64,000 nucleotides of DNA from CAMLFJ01 sp040902305 (GTDB taxonomy: Bacteria; Methylomirabilota; Methylomirabilia; Rokubacteriales; CSP1-6). The stretch covers positions 10,183 to 74,182 of the forward strand of contig JBBDXN010000144.1 in assembly GCA_040902305.1 (NCBI GenBank). The letters run 5' to 3'. Under the pieces are notes generated by a model. The model saw nothing but the letters and a program-made list of their open reading frames with translations. It did not search any database and was not told where the DNA came from. A program made the position numbers and the translations under genes. The number at the start of each line of letters is the position of its first letter. The stretch's first letter is position 1. Positions 8,928-17,880 of this stretch are shown one piece after another.

Positions 8928-9305
8928 TCAGGGGAGTGACCGCTCCACGAGCAGGACCGCGCCGACGAGCAGGATCGCCACCGATGTGCTCCGGATCACG
9001 CGCGTTTCCCATCGGGTGTCCCGGAGCAGGGCCAGCGCGGGTAACGCCACGGCCACCACGAGGGCCTGCCCGAGCTCGACTCCCGCGTTGAATCCAAAGA
9101 GCGACAGCACGAGGCCCCGGGCACGCCGGATCTGCTCGCCGATCGGAGGCGGCAGCGTGGCCGGCCAGAGGGTGAGGCGGTACCGGACGCGGTCCCCGTC
9201 GATCGTGATCACGGCGTAGCCGTTGCTTCCGCCCGGGTGGGCCAGGGCCGGACCCGCGGTCGCGGCCGCGAGCAGAACGAGGGCGGCCGGGAGCATACGG
9301 CTCAT
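8928..9305 (-). CDS. HupE/UreJ_2-like protein, internally shortened
   Basis: 125 aa with an N-terminal signal peptide (MSRMLPAALVLLAAATAG, cut near ALA|HPGG). A short extracytoplasmic segment follows, then the family's terminal motif LFGFNAGVELGQALVV and two helices. Full HupE/UreJ_2 proteins have about 300 residues, with several helices and a longer external domain between these parts. The central part is absent here, so this is either a reduced protein or a deletion derivative still in frame. It overlaps the DUF4340 gene by ATGA. Confidence 0.65.
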   Translation of the reverse strand: MSRMLPAALVLLAAATAGPALAHPGGSNGYAVITIDGDRVRYRLTLWPATLPPPIGEQIRRARGLVLSLFGFNAGVELGQALVVAVALPALALLRDTRWETRVIRSTSVAILLVGAVLLVERSLP

Positions 9306-9922
9306 CGTCGGCCTGCTCTTTCCGCGGTGCCTGGGGCGGCTGCCCCGCCGGCCACCCGGACCAGGTCCAGCAGGTTGTCGATCTGATACTTCGGAATGGT
9401 CACCACGACCGGACTGCCCACCACCATCACGTACTGGCTCACCGTATCCGGCGCGACGTGACCCACCGCGTACTGGGCGAGCGGCTGGGACTGTCCGCGG
9501 CGGTACGCCAGGACGACGACTTCGGGCGTGGCGACGCCGTAGACGCCGGCCTCGCGCTCGAGCGGGAACTGCCGCTCGATACGCGCCCGGCCGAAGGCCG
9601 CGAAGGTGCGGGCGATGCGCTCCGCGAGCGCGGGATCGGGCGTGTGCGTGTGGGCCGCGGCGGCCTCCGTGTGAATGCCGTGATAGAACCAGGCCCCGGT
9701 CGCCTCCCGCTCGAAGCGATGCAGCCGCCCGCGGTCGGCGATCTCGATCGCCCCGAGCTCGTCCAGCGGCGCGGACAGCAGCCGGCGCGCGTCGGTCTCC
9801 TGCGCGCGCCCCGACGTCCCTCGCCGGTAGTCCCCGTACTCGATCGCGACGACCACCGCGGCCAGGACCGCCAGCAGCAGCCACACCACCACGAACCGCC
9901 GGGGGAGGCGGACCGGGCTCAA
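9302..9922 (-). CDS. DUF4340 domain protein of a gliding-type ABC operon
   Basis: 206 aa from TTG 9922, which overlaps the stop of the GldG-like gene; GTG 9934 is an alternative. It has one N-terminal membrane anchor (FVVVWLLLAVLAAVVVAI) and a large external domain with repeated beta-strand segments. These include LGAIEIADRGRLHRFEREATGAWFYH and the family-like phrase YGVATPEVVVLAYR. DUF4340 proteins are regularly encoded after GldG-type ABC auxiliary genes, as here. Function is unknown; an extracytoplasmic partner of the ABC complex is the simplest inference. Confidence 0.8.
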   Translation of the reverse strand: MSPVRLPRRFVVVWLLLAVLAAVVVAIEYGDYRRGTSGRAQETDARRLLSAPLDELGAIEIADRGRLHRFEREATGAWFYHGIHTEAAAAHTHTPDPALAERIARTFAAFGRARIERQFPLEREAGVYGVATPEVVVLAYRRGQSQPLAQYAVGHVAPDTVSQYVMVVGSPVVVTIPKYQIDNLLDLVRVAGGAAAPGTAERAGRR

Positions 9923-11490
9923 TGCTGCTTCCACCACACCGCGGTGCCCACCACGGCCAGCAGGGCCGGGACGAGGAGCACGGAGAGGAAGAACGTGGCC
10001 TTCATCTGCCGGTTGGTGAGGTTGACCCGGGGCAGATCGGACGTGCGCGGCTGGAGGCCGATCAGGTTCTCCTGGGCGGCCAGGTAGTTGATCGTGTTCA
10101 GGAAGAGGGCGCCGTTGCCCATGATGTGGAAGAAGGAGTTGGTGGCGAAATCCGAGTCGCCCACCACCGCGATCCGCGACCGGGGACCGTCGGGGGCCGC
10201 GCCGTCGGGGGTGACCGGGCGCCGGAGGGCGACCACCATCAGGGTCTTCGGCCCGGGCCGGTCGCGGCCCTTGACGAACCCGACGCGCTCCTGATCGGCC
10301 TGGCCCCAGCTGTTCTTGGACGAGTTGACGAGCGGGACCACCGACGTCCCCGGAACGCGCTGGGTCGTCGGAGAGAGCGAGCGCGCGCCCGGAAAGAACG
10401 CGAGCGGCAGGTCGCGCGTGACCTGATGGCGGTTGTAGTCGCTGACCGCGGGGGCGGAGACGTCCGCCCAGAAGTGGCTCGCCTGGTCGATGACGATGTC
10501 GTCGTCGACCACGACCCCGTACTCCAGGAGCACGGGCTCGAGGCCGGTGCGCACGAAGGGGTCGAGCATGAACAGCGCGTGGCCGCCCCCGGCCAGGTAC
10601 GCCCGTACCGCCGCCGTCTCCACCGGCAGCAGCGGGACCTTCGGCCCCGCCACCACCAGCACCGCGCATCCCGCGAGCCCGTCCGCTCCCTGGAGCAGCA
10701 AGACCTTCTCGACGGTGTAGTTCAGGGTCTCGAGGGCGTGGCGGGCCTTGGCCATCCCGTGCCGCTCGTGCAGCACGTACTTGACGCCGAGGCCGTGCGA
10801 GTGCCCGGCCGCGCCTTCCAGGTGATCGTGGGACTCCAGGCTGAAGGGATCCGGCTCGCGGTGACCGTCCAGGAAGCACAGTCGCTGGGTGGCGCTCCGG
10901 GACACCCGGAGAATTCCGTTGGCGATGTCGGTCTCGCGGCCTCCGTTCACTTGGAGCCGGCGGCCCTCGCTCTCCATGACTCCGGTGCCCGCGAAGTTCA
11001 CCCCGAGCATCCGCGCCTGGGCCGGGTTGATCGTGGGGTCGTAGAACTCGACGGTGAGCCGCGAGGTGTGCGCGGCCATGAGCTGGTAGAGCTCGACGGT
11101 TTCTCGCATCATCGGATCGTGAAAGAAGACGATGCGGACCGGCCGGTCCAGCCGCCGGAGCATGGTGACGGTGGACTCGGCCAGCGAGTAGCGCCCCTCG
11201 CCGGTGAGATCGAAGCGGAGCGGGTAGCGCACCGAGAGGTACGCCAGCGCGACCAGCACGCCGACGACGCCCACCGCGAACAGGGCGATCTCGGCGCGCC
11301 GGCCCCCCACCAGGGCCCCGAGCTCGGCGCGGAGGAGGAAGACGCCCGCCGCGGAGAGCGCGGCCCCCGCCGCCGCGATCCCCAGCGTCCACGCGACGGT
11401 CTCCAGGAGGATCGCGTGGAGGGCGAGCGCGGCGGCCAGGAGCGCGACGCCCGCCAGCAGAACCAGTCCGGCGCGGAAGGGGTGCGCCAT
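9919..11490 (-). CDS. GldG-family ABC transporter auxiliary protein
   Basis: 523 aa from ATG 11490, two bases after the permease stop. Three N-terminal helices come first, then a large extracytoplasmic domain. It contains the typical GldG phrases RFDLTGEGRYSLAEST and RPVRIVFFHDP, a FYDPTINPAQA segment and VLVVAGPKVPLLPVE. The C-terminal region (MKATFFLSVLLVPALLAVVGTAVWW) is a final helix. GldG with GldA/GldF forms an ABC complex needed for gliding in Bacteroidetes; in other phyla its relatives are widespread and uncharacterised. No other gliding genes occur here, so gliding is not implied. Confidence 0.88.
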   Translation of the reverse strand: MAHPFRAGLVLLAGVALLAAALALHAILLETVAWTLGIAAAGAALSAAGVFLLRAELGALVGGRRAEIALFAVGVVGVLVALAYLSVRYPLRFDLTGEGRYSLAESTVTMLRRLDRPVRIVFFHDPMMRETVELYQLMAAHTSRLTVEFYDPTINPAQARMLGVNFAGTGVMESEGRRLQVNGGRETDIANGILRVSRSATQRLCFLDGHREPDPFSLESHDHLEGAAGHSHGLGVKYVLHERHGMAKARHALETLNYTVEKVLLLQGADGLAGCAVLVVAGPKVPLLPVETAAVRAYLAGGGHALFMLDPFVRTGLEPVLLEYGVVVDDDIVIDQASHFWADVSAPAVSDYNRHQVTRDLPLAFFPGARSLSPTTQRVPGTSVVPLVNSSKNSWGQADQERVGFVKGRDRPGPKTLMVVALRRPVTPDGAAPDGPRSRIAVVGDSDFATNSFFHIMGNGALFLNTINYLAAQENLIGLQPRTSDLPRVNLTNRQMKATFFLSVLLVPALLAVVGTAVWWKQH

Positions 11491-11492
11491 CG

Positions 11493-12200
11493 TCAGCGCC
11501 GCCACTGGAGGTGGGCCGCGCTCAGGGTCAGGGCGATCGCCGAGACGATCAGGTAGAACGCCACCGCCTCGGTGCGCACCAGCCCCTGGATGAAGTCGGC
11601 GAAGTGCAGGGCGAACGAGAGGTAGCCGAAGAGCCCGCGCAGGACCGCGGAGGCCTGGAAGCTCTGCAGGTGGCCGACGAACCAGAAGCCCAGCAGCACC
11701 GCGGCGGTGATCAGCGCGGCCACGATCTGGTTGTGCGTCACCGTGGAGAAGAGCTGGCCGACCGCCAGGCACGCCAGGCCGAGCAGCACGAAGCCCACGT
11801 AGCCGGCCACGATGGTCATGGTCTCCGGGGTGCCGAACAGGTACAGGGGGACGAGGTCGATCAGGGTGCCCGCGGTGATCAGCAGCAGGATGGTGACCGC
11901 GCCCAGGTACTTGCCCAGCACGATCTCCCATGGGCGGAGCGGCAACGTCAGGAGCAGCTCGGCGGTGCCCGCGCTGTACTCCGACGCGAGGAGGCGCATC
12001 GAGATCACGGGAGCGAGCGTCACCAGCAGGATGCCCATGTTCTGGAAGGTCCCTGCCATCGTGGTCTCGCCGGTCAGCACGATGTTGTACAGGAAGAAAT
12101 AGCCGGTCCCGAGCAGGAACACCGAGACCACGTAGTAGGCGATGGGCGACCGGAAGTAGGTCGACAGTTCCTTCCGGAGGACGGCGAGCGTGCCGTTCAT
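11493..12200 (-). CDS. ABC-2 type permease (GldF-like)
   Basis: 235 aa with six hydrophobic segments. The N-terminal amphipathic stretch TLAVLRKELSTYFRSPIAYYV is characteristic of ABC-2/NosY/GldF permeases. The conserved loop RLLASEYSAGTAELLLTLPL follows. Its ATG overlaps the stop of the ATPase gene (ATGA) and it precedes the GldG-like gene by two bases, so translation of all three is probably coupled. Confidence 0.9.
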   Translation of the reverse strand: MNGTLAVLRKELSTYFRSPIAYYVVSVFLLGTGYFFLYNIVLTGETTMAGTFQNMGILLVTLAPVISMRLLASEYSAGTAELLLTLPLRPWEIVLGKYLGAVTILLLITAGTLIDLVPLYLFGTPETMTIVAGYVGFVLLGLACLAVGQLFSTVTHNQIVAALITAAVLLGFWFVGHLQSFQASAVLRGLFGYLSFALHFADFIQGLVRTEAVAFYLIVSAIALTLSAAHLQWRR

Positions 12201-13168
12201 GCCGCCGCGCCTCGGCCCGGGGGTTCCGTCACGTATTTGAGGAAGACATTCTCCAGCGTGGGCTGCAGCCGCTCCAGCCGGTGCAGATCCCAGCGGGCGG
12301 CCACCGCGCGCGCGATCGCGGCCTCCGCGCCGCTCCCGGCGTCCACCTGGCAGACCGCGATGAGGGGGGCATCGCCGGGGGCCGCGTGGATCTCCACGTC
12401 CCGGACCCCGTCGACCGCCCGCAGCAGATCGCGCAGGGCCGGGGCCGGCGCGGTCACCTCCAGCGTCACCCGATTGGTCTGCTCCATGGCCCGCTGCAAG
12501 CCGTCCGGCGAGTCGATGGCGAGCAGCCGGCCGTGGTTGATGATCGCGACCCGCCCGCAGATCAGGGTCGCCTCGGCCAGGATGTGGGTGCTGAAGAGCA
12601 CCGCGCGGTCTCTCCCGAACGCGCGGATCACCTCGCGGGTCTCCTGGATCTGGCCGGGATCGAGCCCCGCGGTGGGCTCGTCGAGCAGGAGCACTTGCGG
12701 GTCGCCGAGCAGGGCCTGAGCGAGCCCCAGCCGCTGGCGATAGCCCTTGGAGAGCTTGTAGATCTCGTGACCCAACACGGCTTCCAGATGGCAGGCGGCG
12801 GTGACACGCTCGAGCTCCGCGGAGATGGCGGGCCGGGAAACGCCCTTGGCCCGAGCCACGAACCGGAGGTAGGCGGAGACGTCGAGCGCGTCGTAGAGGG
12901 GCGGGCGCTCCGGGAGGTAGCCGATGCGCCGGGCCGCCTCGACGTTCTGGGTCGCCATGTCGTACCCCGCCACCATCACCCGTCCCGACGTGGCCGCGGT
13001 GAAGCCGGCGATCATCCGCATCGTGGTGGTCTTGCCCGCGCCGTTGGGACCGAGGAACCCGACGATCTCTCCCCGGCCGACCGTGAAGGAGAGGTCGTGA
13101 ATGACGGTGGCGGAGCCGTAGCGCTTCGACACCGACTCGAGCGAGATGACCGCGGCCGAGGTGCTCAT
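12197..13168 (-). CDS. ABC transporter ATP-binding protein (GldA/CcmA-like)
   Basis: 323 aa. Walker A GPNGAGKTT is at residues 40-48, the signature region is LSKGYRQRLGLAQAL, and Walker B plus catalytic Glu is VLLLDEPTAGLDP. The switch His lies in LFSTHIL. The C-terminal 80-90 residues (about 240-323) form the extra domain common in ABC-2-type ATPases. It energises the GldF-like permease that follows and is the first gene of the seven-gene minus-strand operon. Confidence 0.92.
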   Translation of the reverse strand: MSTSAAVISLESVSKRYGSATVIHDLSFTVGRGEIVGFLGPNGAGKTTTMRMIAGFTAATSGRVMVAGYDMATQNVEAARRIGYLPERPPLYDALDVSAYLRFVARAKGVSRPAISAELERVTAACHLEAVLGHEIYKLSKGYRQRLGLAQALLGDPQVLLLDEPTAGLDPGQIQETREVIRAFGRDRAVLFSTHILAEATLICGRVAIINHGRLLAIDSPDGLQRAMEQTNRVTLEVTAPAPALRDLLRAVDGVRDVEIHAAPGDAPLIAVCQVDAGSGAEAAIARAVAARWDLHRLERLQPTLENVFLKYVTEPPGRGAAA

Positions 13169-13178
13169 GGCGGAAACA

Positions 13179-13206
13179 AGAAGGCCCCCGTCGCGGGGGG
13201 CCTTCT
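13179..13206 (-). terminator. intrinsic terminator of the metallo-hydrolase gene
   Basis: Eleven-bp stem (13179-13189 with 13196-13206) and a 6-nt loop. Read on the minus strand it lies just after the stop codon at 13229 and is followed by TGTTT. It separates that gene from the ABC operon. Confidence 0.75.
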
Positions 13207-13228
13207 CACGCCTTCGTTTGCGGAGGGG

Positions 13229-14092
13229 CTACTTATACCACTTGCCGCCGCCGGCCTTCCACTGATCCTGGTCGTGCCCGAAGTAGATATCCGCATTCTC
13301 GAGGTCGCGGATCATCTTCAGACGGTTGACCGAATTGTTGTAGTCCTTGACGCTGTAGTTGAGCCCGGCCGGATGGCCTTCCATGTTCTCCTTCATCCAG
13401 ATGGCGTCCTGGGCCAGGACCATCGTCTTGCCGCTCGCGAGCTTGATCCGCACCGACTGGTGGCCGAGGGTGTGGCCCGGCGTGCTGAGGATCGTGACCG
13501 AGCCGTCGCCGAACAGGTCGTAGTCGCCCTCGAGCTCCAGGTAGTTGAAGTCGCGGGCGGGCCCGTCGAAGTCCGCCATCACGAAGGCCCCGCCCTCCCG
13601 CTGGAACTTCTCCGGCCACCACGCCTGATACAGCTCCTTCTTCTGGATGACGTGGACCGCCTTCGGGAACATCTTGATGTTGCCGATGTGGTCCAGGTGC
13701 GAGTGCGAGGTGATCACCGCCTTGACCTGGTCGGTGGAGTACCCGAGCCTCTTCAGCTGCGAGTCGATGACGTCCTCGCGCTTCTGGCTGGGCTTGAGGA
13801 AGTCGCAGTTGCCGGCGGCCCAGTGGCTCTTGCACTTGCCGTCGGAGACCGCGTTGTTGTTCCCGGTGTCGAAGACGACCAGGCCTTTCGGGTGGTCGAT
13901 GACCCACATGCTGACCGGGATCGTGATGTCGCGCGCCTTCTCCTTGGGGATGCTGGGAATCAGGCCCTGGATGTTGAACGGACCGAAGAGGCCGCTGCTC
14001 GCCCAGTACACACCTTTGACCTGCGCGTCGGCGGTGAGCGGGAGCGCGAACAAGAAGCCGAGCAGCACCGCGAGGATTCCGAACTTCTTCAT
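13229..14092 (-). CDS. secreted metallo-beta-lactamase-fold hydrolase (AHL lactonase-like)
   Basis: 287 aa from ATG 14092 with a GGGAG ribosome site. The signal peptide is residues 1-23 (ending ADA|Q), so export is expected. The zinc site HSHLDH is at residues 130-135 (H130, H132, D134, H135), with further ligands in TPGHTLGHQS and AQDAIW and near the C-terminus (IYFGHDQDQW). Lactonases of this group hydrolyse N-acyl homoserine lactones, but the fold covers many lactones and esters. It is a single-gene unit with its own terminator. Confidence 0.82.
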   Translation of the reverse strand: MKKFGILAVLLGFLFALPLTADAQVKGVYWASSGLFGPFNIQGLIPSIPKEKARDITIPVSMWVIDHPKGLVVFDTGNNNAVSDGKCKSHWAAGNCDFLKPSQKREDVIDSQLKRLGYSTDQVKAVITSHSHLDHIGNIKMFPKAVHVIQKKELYQAWWPEKFQREGGAFVMADFDGPARDFNYLELEGDYDLFGDGSVTILSTPGHTLGHQSVRIKLASGKTMVLAQDAIWMKENMEGHPAGLNYSVKDYNNSVNRLKMIRDLENADIYFGHDQDQWKAGGGKWYK

Positions 14093-14105
14093 GGCCGGAT
14101 CTCCC

Positions 14106-14124
14106 TTGATCCTTCTCCGATCAA
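14106..14124. promoter_or_regulatory. possible operator, 6-bp inverted repeat
   Basis: TTGATC-N7-GATCAA lies 14-32 bases upstream of the metallo-hydrolase ATG. No associated regulator is evident, so this is a weak call. Confidence 0.3.
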
Positions 14125-14225
14125 AGCACCGCACGACTTCTGCCCCGGCGCGACGATAGCGCGTGGGTTCGCCGCCTGTCAAGGCGGCCCGCGGCACCCC
14201 GATCGGCCCCGCCGCGGCCGCGAAG

Positions 14226-14255
14226 TTGACAACTTGCGCTCACTAAACATAGGAT
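14226..14255 (+). promoter_or_regulatory. promoter of the mrfAB-like operon
   Basis: TTGACA (14226-14231), 18-bp spacer, TAGGAT (14250-14255). The ATG at 14262 is six bases after the -10 box, which predicts a leaderless mRNA. Confidence 0.65.
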
Positions 14256-14261
14256 GAGCCC

Positions 14262-16613
14262 ATGCAAATCCGGGAGCTCCTCGACGAGCTCTTGACGTCG
14301 CTCGAGAGCGGGCCGCTCATCACCGCCGTTCGCCACCTCCACGCCAAGCCCCCCGTCTTCGCGCCCTTTCCCTCCTCGCTCGACCCCCGCATCGTCGAGG
14401 CGCTCAAGGCGCGCGGCGTGCAGCAGCTCTACTCGCACCAGGCGAAGGCCTTCGACACGGTGGCCAAGGGCGAGCACCTCGTGGTGGTCACGCCCACCGC
14501 CTCCGGCAAGACCCTCTGCTACAACCTGCCCGTGCTCCAGGCGCTGGTGCAGCAGCCGGAGGCGCGGGTGCTCTACCTCTTCCCCACCAAGGCGCTCGCC
14601 CAGGATCAGCTCGCCGAGCTGATCGAGCTGTCGAAGTCGCTGCCCGACATGCGCATGTTCACCTACGACGGCGACACGCCGCAGGACGCGCGGCGCTCGG
14701 TCCGCGCGCGGGCGAACCTGGTGCTGACCAACCCCGACATGCTGCACTCGGGGATCCTGCCGCATCACACCAAGTGGGTGAATCTCTTCCAGAATCTCAA
14801 GTACGTGGTGATCGACGAGCTGCACGCCTATCGCGGTGTCTTCGGCAGCCATCTCGCCAACGTGCTGCGGCGGCTGAAGCGCATCTGCCGGCACTACGGG
14901 GCCACCCCGCAGTTCATCATGGCCTCGGCCACCATCGCCAATCCGGGCGACCTGGCCCAGCGCCTGACCGGGGAGACGGTGGTCGAGCTGAACGAGAGCG
15001 GGGCGCCCACCGGCGAGAAGACCTTCATGGTCTACAACCCGCCGGTGGTGAATCCCGAGCTCGGCATCCGCGCGCCCTATCTCGGCGAGGCCTCCAAGCT
15101 CGCCACCCGCTTCCTGAAGCAGAAGGTCGCCACCATCGTGTTCTGCCAGAGCCGGCTCTCCACCGAGGTCGTGCTGGCCTCGATCAAGAAGGGGGTCGAG
15201 GACAAGACCGGCGACTCCGGCATCGTGCGGGGCTATCGCGGCGGCTACCTGCCGCTGCGGCGGCGCGAGGTGGAGCAGGGGCTGCGCTCGGGCGAGGTTC
15301 TGGGCGTGGTGTCCACGAGCGCGCTCGAGCTGGGCATCGACATCGGGCACCTCGACGTCGCGGTGCTCGCCGGCTATCCGGGCACCATCGCCTCCCTGTG
15401 GCAGCAGGCGGGACGGGCGGGGCGGCGCACCGGGGAGTCCGCCGCGGTGATGGTGGCCACGAGCTCGCCCATGGATCAATACCTGGCCGCGCACCCGGAC
15501 TATCTCTTCGGGGCGTCGCCGGAGCACGCGCGGATCAATCCGGAGAATCCGTTCATCCTGATCAACCACGTCAAGTGCGCGGCCTTCGAGCTGCCGATCG
15601 GGGCCGACGAGGCCTTCGGCGGCGACGTGTCGCCGCACCTGGACGCGCTCGAGGACGAGGGCGTGCTCCACCGGGCGGGCGCGCACTTCCACTGGAGCTC
15701 GGAGACCTACCCGGCCGACCACATCTCGCTGCGCACCGTCACCTCCGACAACTTCCTCGTCATCGACACCACCGCCCGCGACGCCCAGCAGGTGAAGCGG
15801 CGGCAGATCATCGCGGAGGTGGACTGGAAGAGCGCCTTCTCGATGATCTACCCGAAGGCGATCTACATGCTGGAGGGCGAGCCCTTCGAGGTGCAGGAGC
15901 TCCACTACCGCGAGGACGAGGAGAAGGTGGCCTACGTCAAGCGGGTGGCGGTGGACTACTTCACCGACGCGATCAGCGCCAAGGGGGTGTGGATCCTCCA
16001 GCGCTTCGGGCGGCAGGAGACGCCGGGGCTGCTGGCCGAGCAGGGTGAGGTGCTGGTGGCCGAGAAGGTCGTCGGCTTCAAGAAGATCAAGATGGGCACC
16101 CTCGAGAACGTGGGCTCGGGCGAGGTGGAGCTGCCGCAGCAGGAGATGCAGACCACCAGCGCCTGGCTCACCCTGGATCCCGCCCTGCTCGCCGAGATCT
16201 CGCCGCGCCGCGACGATCTGGTGGATGGGCTCCGCGCGCTCACCCATCTCATCCACAGCCTGGCCCCGATCTTCCTGCTCTGCGACATCCGCGACGTGGG
16301 GGCGTGGCTCGGGGACGGCTCGCCGTCCCAGGCCGGGCAGGTGGTGACGCGCGAGACCATGCGCGCGCAGCTCCTCCAGGGCGAGCACTTCACGCCGACC
16401 ATCTACCTCTACGACAACCAGCCGGGCGGCATCGGGCTGGCCGAGCGGATCTTCGAGGTGCTGCCGGAGCTGCTCGCGCGCGGGCTCGAGACGCTCGAGG
16501 CCTGCGGCTGCCGCAGCGGCTGTCCCTCGTGCGTGGGGCCCGTGAACGAGGTGGGGCGTCAGGCCAAGCCGATCACGCTCAGGATCCTCAAGCGCCTCGT
16601 GGCCCGGCGCTGA
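14262..16613 (+). CDS. mrfA: DEAD/DEAH-box DNA helicase with DUF1998, MrfA/YprA family
   Basis: 783 aa. Motif I PTASGKT is at residues 78-84, motif II DELH at 185-188, and motif III is MASATI. The second RecA domain has IVFCQSRL, LELGIDIGHLD and QQAGRAGR. The C-terminal DUF1998-type region ends with clustered cysteines, CGCRSGCPSC, as in YprA/MrfA. In Bacillus subtilis MrfA and MrfB act in a UvrA-independent pathway repairing mitomycin C damage. The next gene is an MrfB-like exonuclease, so the pair is preserved here. Confidence 0.88.
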   Translation: MQIRELLDELLTSLESGPLITAVRHLHAKPPVFAPFPSSLDPRIVEALKARGVQQLYSHQAKAFDTVAKGEHLVVVTPTASGKTLCYNLPVLQALVQQPEARVLYLFPTKALAQDQLAELIELSKSLPDMRMFTYDGDTPQDARRSVRARANLVLTNPDMLHSGILPHHTKWVNLFQNLKYVVIDELHAYRGVFGSHLANVLRRLKRICRHYGATPQFIMASATIANPGDLAQRLTGETVVELNESGAPTGEKTFMVYNPPVVNPELGIRAPYLGEASKLATRFLKQKVATIVFCQSRLSTEVVLASIKKGVEDKTGDSGIVRGYRGGYLPLRRREVEQGLRSGEVLGVVSTSALELGIDIGHLDVAVLAGYPGTIASLWQQAGRAGRRTGESAAVMVATSSPMDQYLAAHPDYLFGASPEHARINPENPFILINHVKCAAFELPIGADEAFGGDVSPHLDALEDEGVLHRAGAHFHWSSETYPADHISLRTVTSDNFLVIDTTARDAQQVKRRQIIAEVDWKSAFSMIYPKAIYMLEGEPFEVQELHYREDEEKVAYVKRVAVDYFTDAISAKGVWILQRFGRQETPGLLAEQGEVLVAEKVVGFKKIKMGTLENVGSGEVELPQQEMQTTSAWLTLDPALLAEISPRRDDLVDGLRALTHLIHSLAPIFLLCDIRDVGAWLGDGSPSQAGQVVTRETMRAQLLQGEHFTPTIYLYDNQPGGIGLAERIFEVLPELLARGLETLEACGCRSGCPSCVGPVNEVGRQAKPITLRILKRLVARR

Positions 16614-16626
16614 CCCTTCCGCCCCG

Positions 16627-17880
16627 GTGGCGCGCGATCTCACCGAGCTGACCCGGATCATCCGCCGCATCGAGGCGAAAACTCGGACTCCAAATCCGCT
16701 CGCCTCGCCTTCGGCTCGCCCAACATTGGAAGCGCTGCTCGACGGCACCGTCGAGGAGACCGAGCGCGGGCGGCTCCTCGTGGTGCGCCGCCGGTTCCCG
16801 GTGGGGCACCGGCACGGCGCGCAGCCGCTCCTGGCCGCGCGCGAGGCCACCCCGGCCGCGCTCGCTCTGCTCAGCCGCGGCGGCCTACCGGTGGCCGATG
16901 GGCGGCGGCTCCTCTATCTCGACACCGAGACCACGGGCCTCGCGGGCGGCACCGGCACTTACGCGTTCCTGGTCGGCGTCGGCTTCTTCGACGGCGACGA
17001 TTTCGAGGTGCGCCAGTTCTTCATGCGGGACCTCGACGAGGAGCCGGCGCTGCTGACCGTCCTCGAGGAGACGTTCCGGAGGTTCGACGGCTTCGTCACC
17101 TACAACGGGGCCGGCTTCGACCTGCCGCTCCTCGAGACGCGGTTCGTGCTCGGCCGCCGCCGCTTCCCCGGCGAGGTCTTCCACGTGGACCTGCTCGGTC
17201 CGGCGCGCCGGCTGTGGAGCGGCCGTCTCGCCGACTGCCGCCTCGGCACGGTGGAGCAGGACGTGCTCGGCTTCATGAGAGACGACGATCTGCCGGGCGC
17301 GCTGATCCCGACCGTCTACTTCGAGTACCTGCGACGGAAACGGCCGGACGAGCTGCCGCGGGTGTTCGAGCACAACCGGCACGACATCCTGTCGCTGGCC
17401 GCGCTCACCGGCTGGGTCGCGGACGCGGTCGCGCGCGCCCCGCATCCCGCGCTCGACCCGGAGGCGCTGGCCGGACTCGGCCGGATGCTCGAGGGGGCCG
17501 ACCCGGAGCGGAGCCTGGCCTGCTACCGCATGGCGCTCGACACGGGCCTGCCGACGCCCTCTCGCGAGCGCCTCTTGCTGCGGCTCGCCCTCCGCGAGAA
17601 GCGGCTGGCGCGCTGGGACGAGGCGCGCGCGCTCTGGGAGGACGCCGCCCACTCGGCGTGCGCGTTCGACCCGCGGCCGTGGGAGGAGATCGCCAAGGTC
17701 CACGAGCATCGCCGGCGCGACCTCCAGGCCGCGCGCGAGGTGGTGGAGCAGGCCCTCGCGCTCGCCCGGCGGCACCGGGCCTCCGAGCGCGTGCAGGCCT
17801 CGTTCGAGCACCGCCTGGAACGGCTGGGCCGCCGGCTCGATCGGGTGGTGGGCTTCAGCGGCGGTCGGCAGCCAGCCTGA
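16627..17880 (+). CDS. mrfB: DEDDy-type exonuclease with C-terminal helical repeats, MrfB/YprB family
   Basis: 417 aa from GTG 16627, 13 bases after the helicase gene. RNase H-like exonuclease motifs are visible: DTETTG (motif I), TYNGAGFDLPLLETR (motif II) and HNRHDILSLAAL (motif III with the catalytic His/Asp). Residues about 280-400 are TPR-like alpha-helical repeats, matching the YprB layout. It is probably the nuclease partner of the helicase. Its 3' end overlaps the convergent LysE-type gene by 26 bases. Confidence 0.85.
   Translation: MARDLTELTRIIRRIEAKTRTPNPLASPSARPTLEALLDGTVEETERGRLLVVRRRFPVGHRHGAQPLLAAREATPAALALLSRGGLPVADGRRLLYLDTETTGLAGGTGTYAFLVGVGFFDGDDFEVRQFFMRDLDEEPALLTVLEETFRRFDGFVTYNGAGFDLPLLETRFVLGRRRFPGEVFHVDLLGPARRLWSGRLADCRLGTVEQDVLGFMRDDDLPGALIPTVYFEYLRRKRPDELPRVFEHNRHDILSLAALTGWVADAVARAPHPALDPEALAGLGRMLEGADPERSLACYRMALDTGLPTPSRERLLLRLALREKRLARWDEARALWEDAAHSACAFDPRPWEEIAKVHEHRRRDLQAAREVVEQALALARRHRASERVQASFEHRLERLGRRLDRVVGFSGGRQPA

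Noticed and set aside
14121..16850. 909-codon minus-strand frame opposite the MrfA-like helicase
   Set aside because: No recognisable domain and shadow composition; the plus strand has intact helicase motifs.
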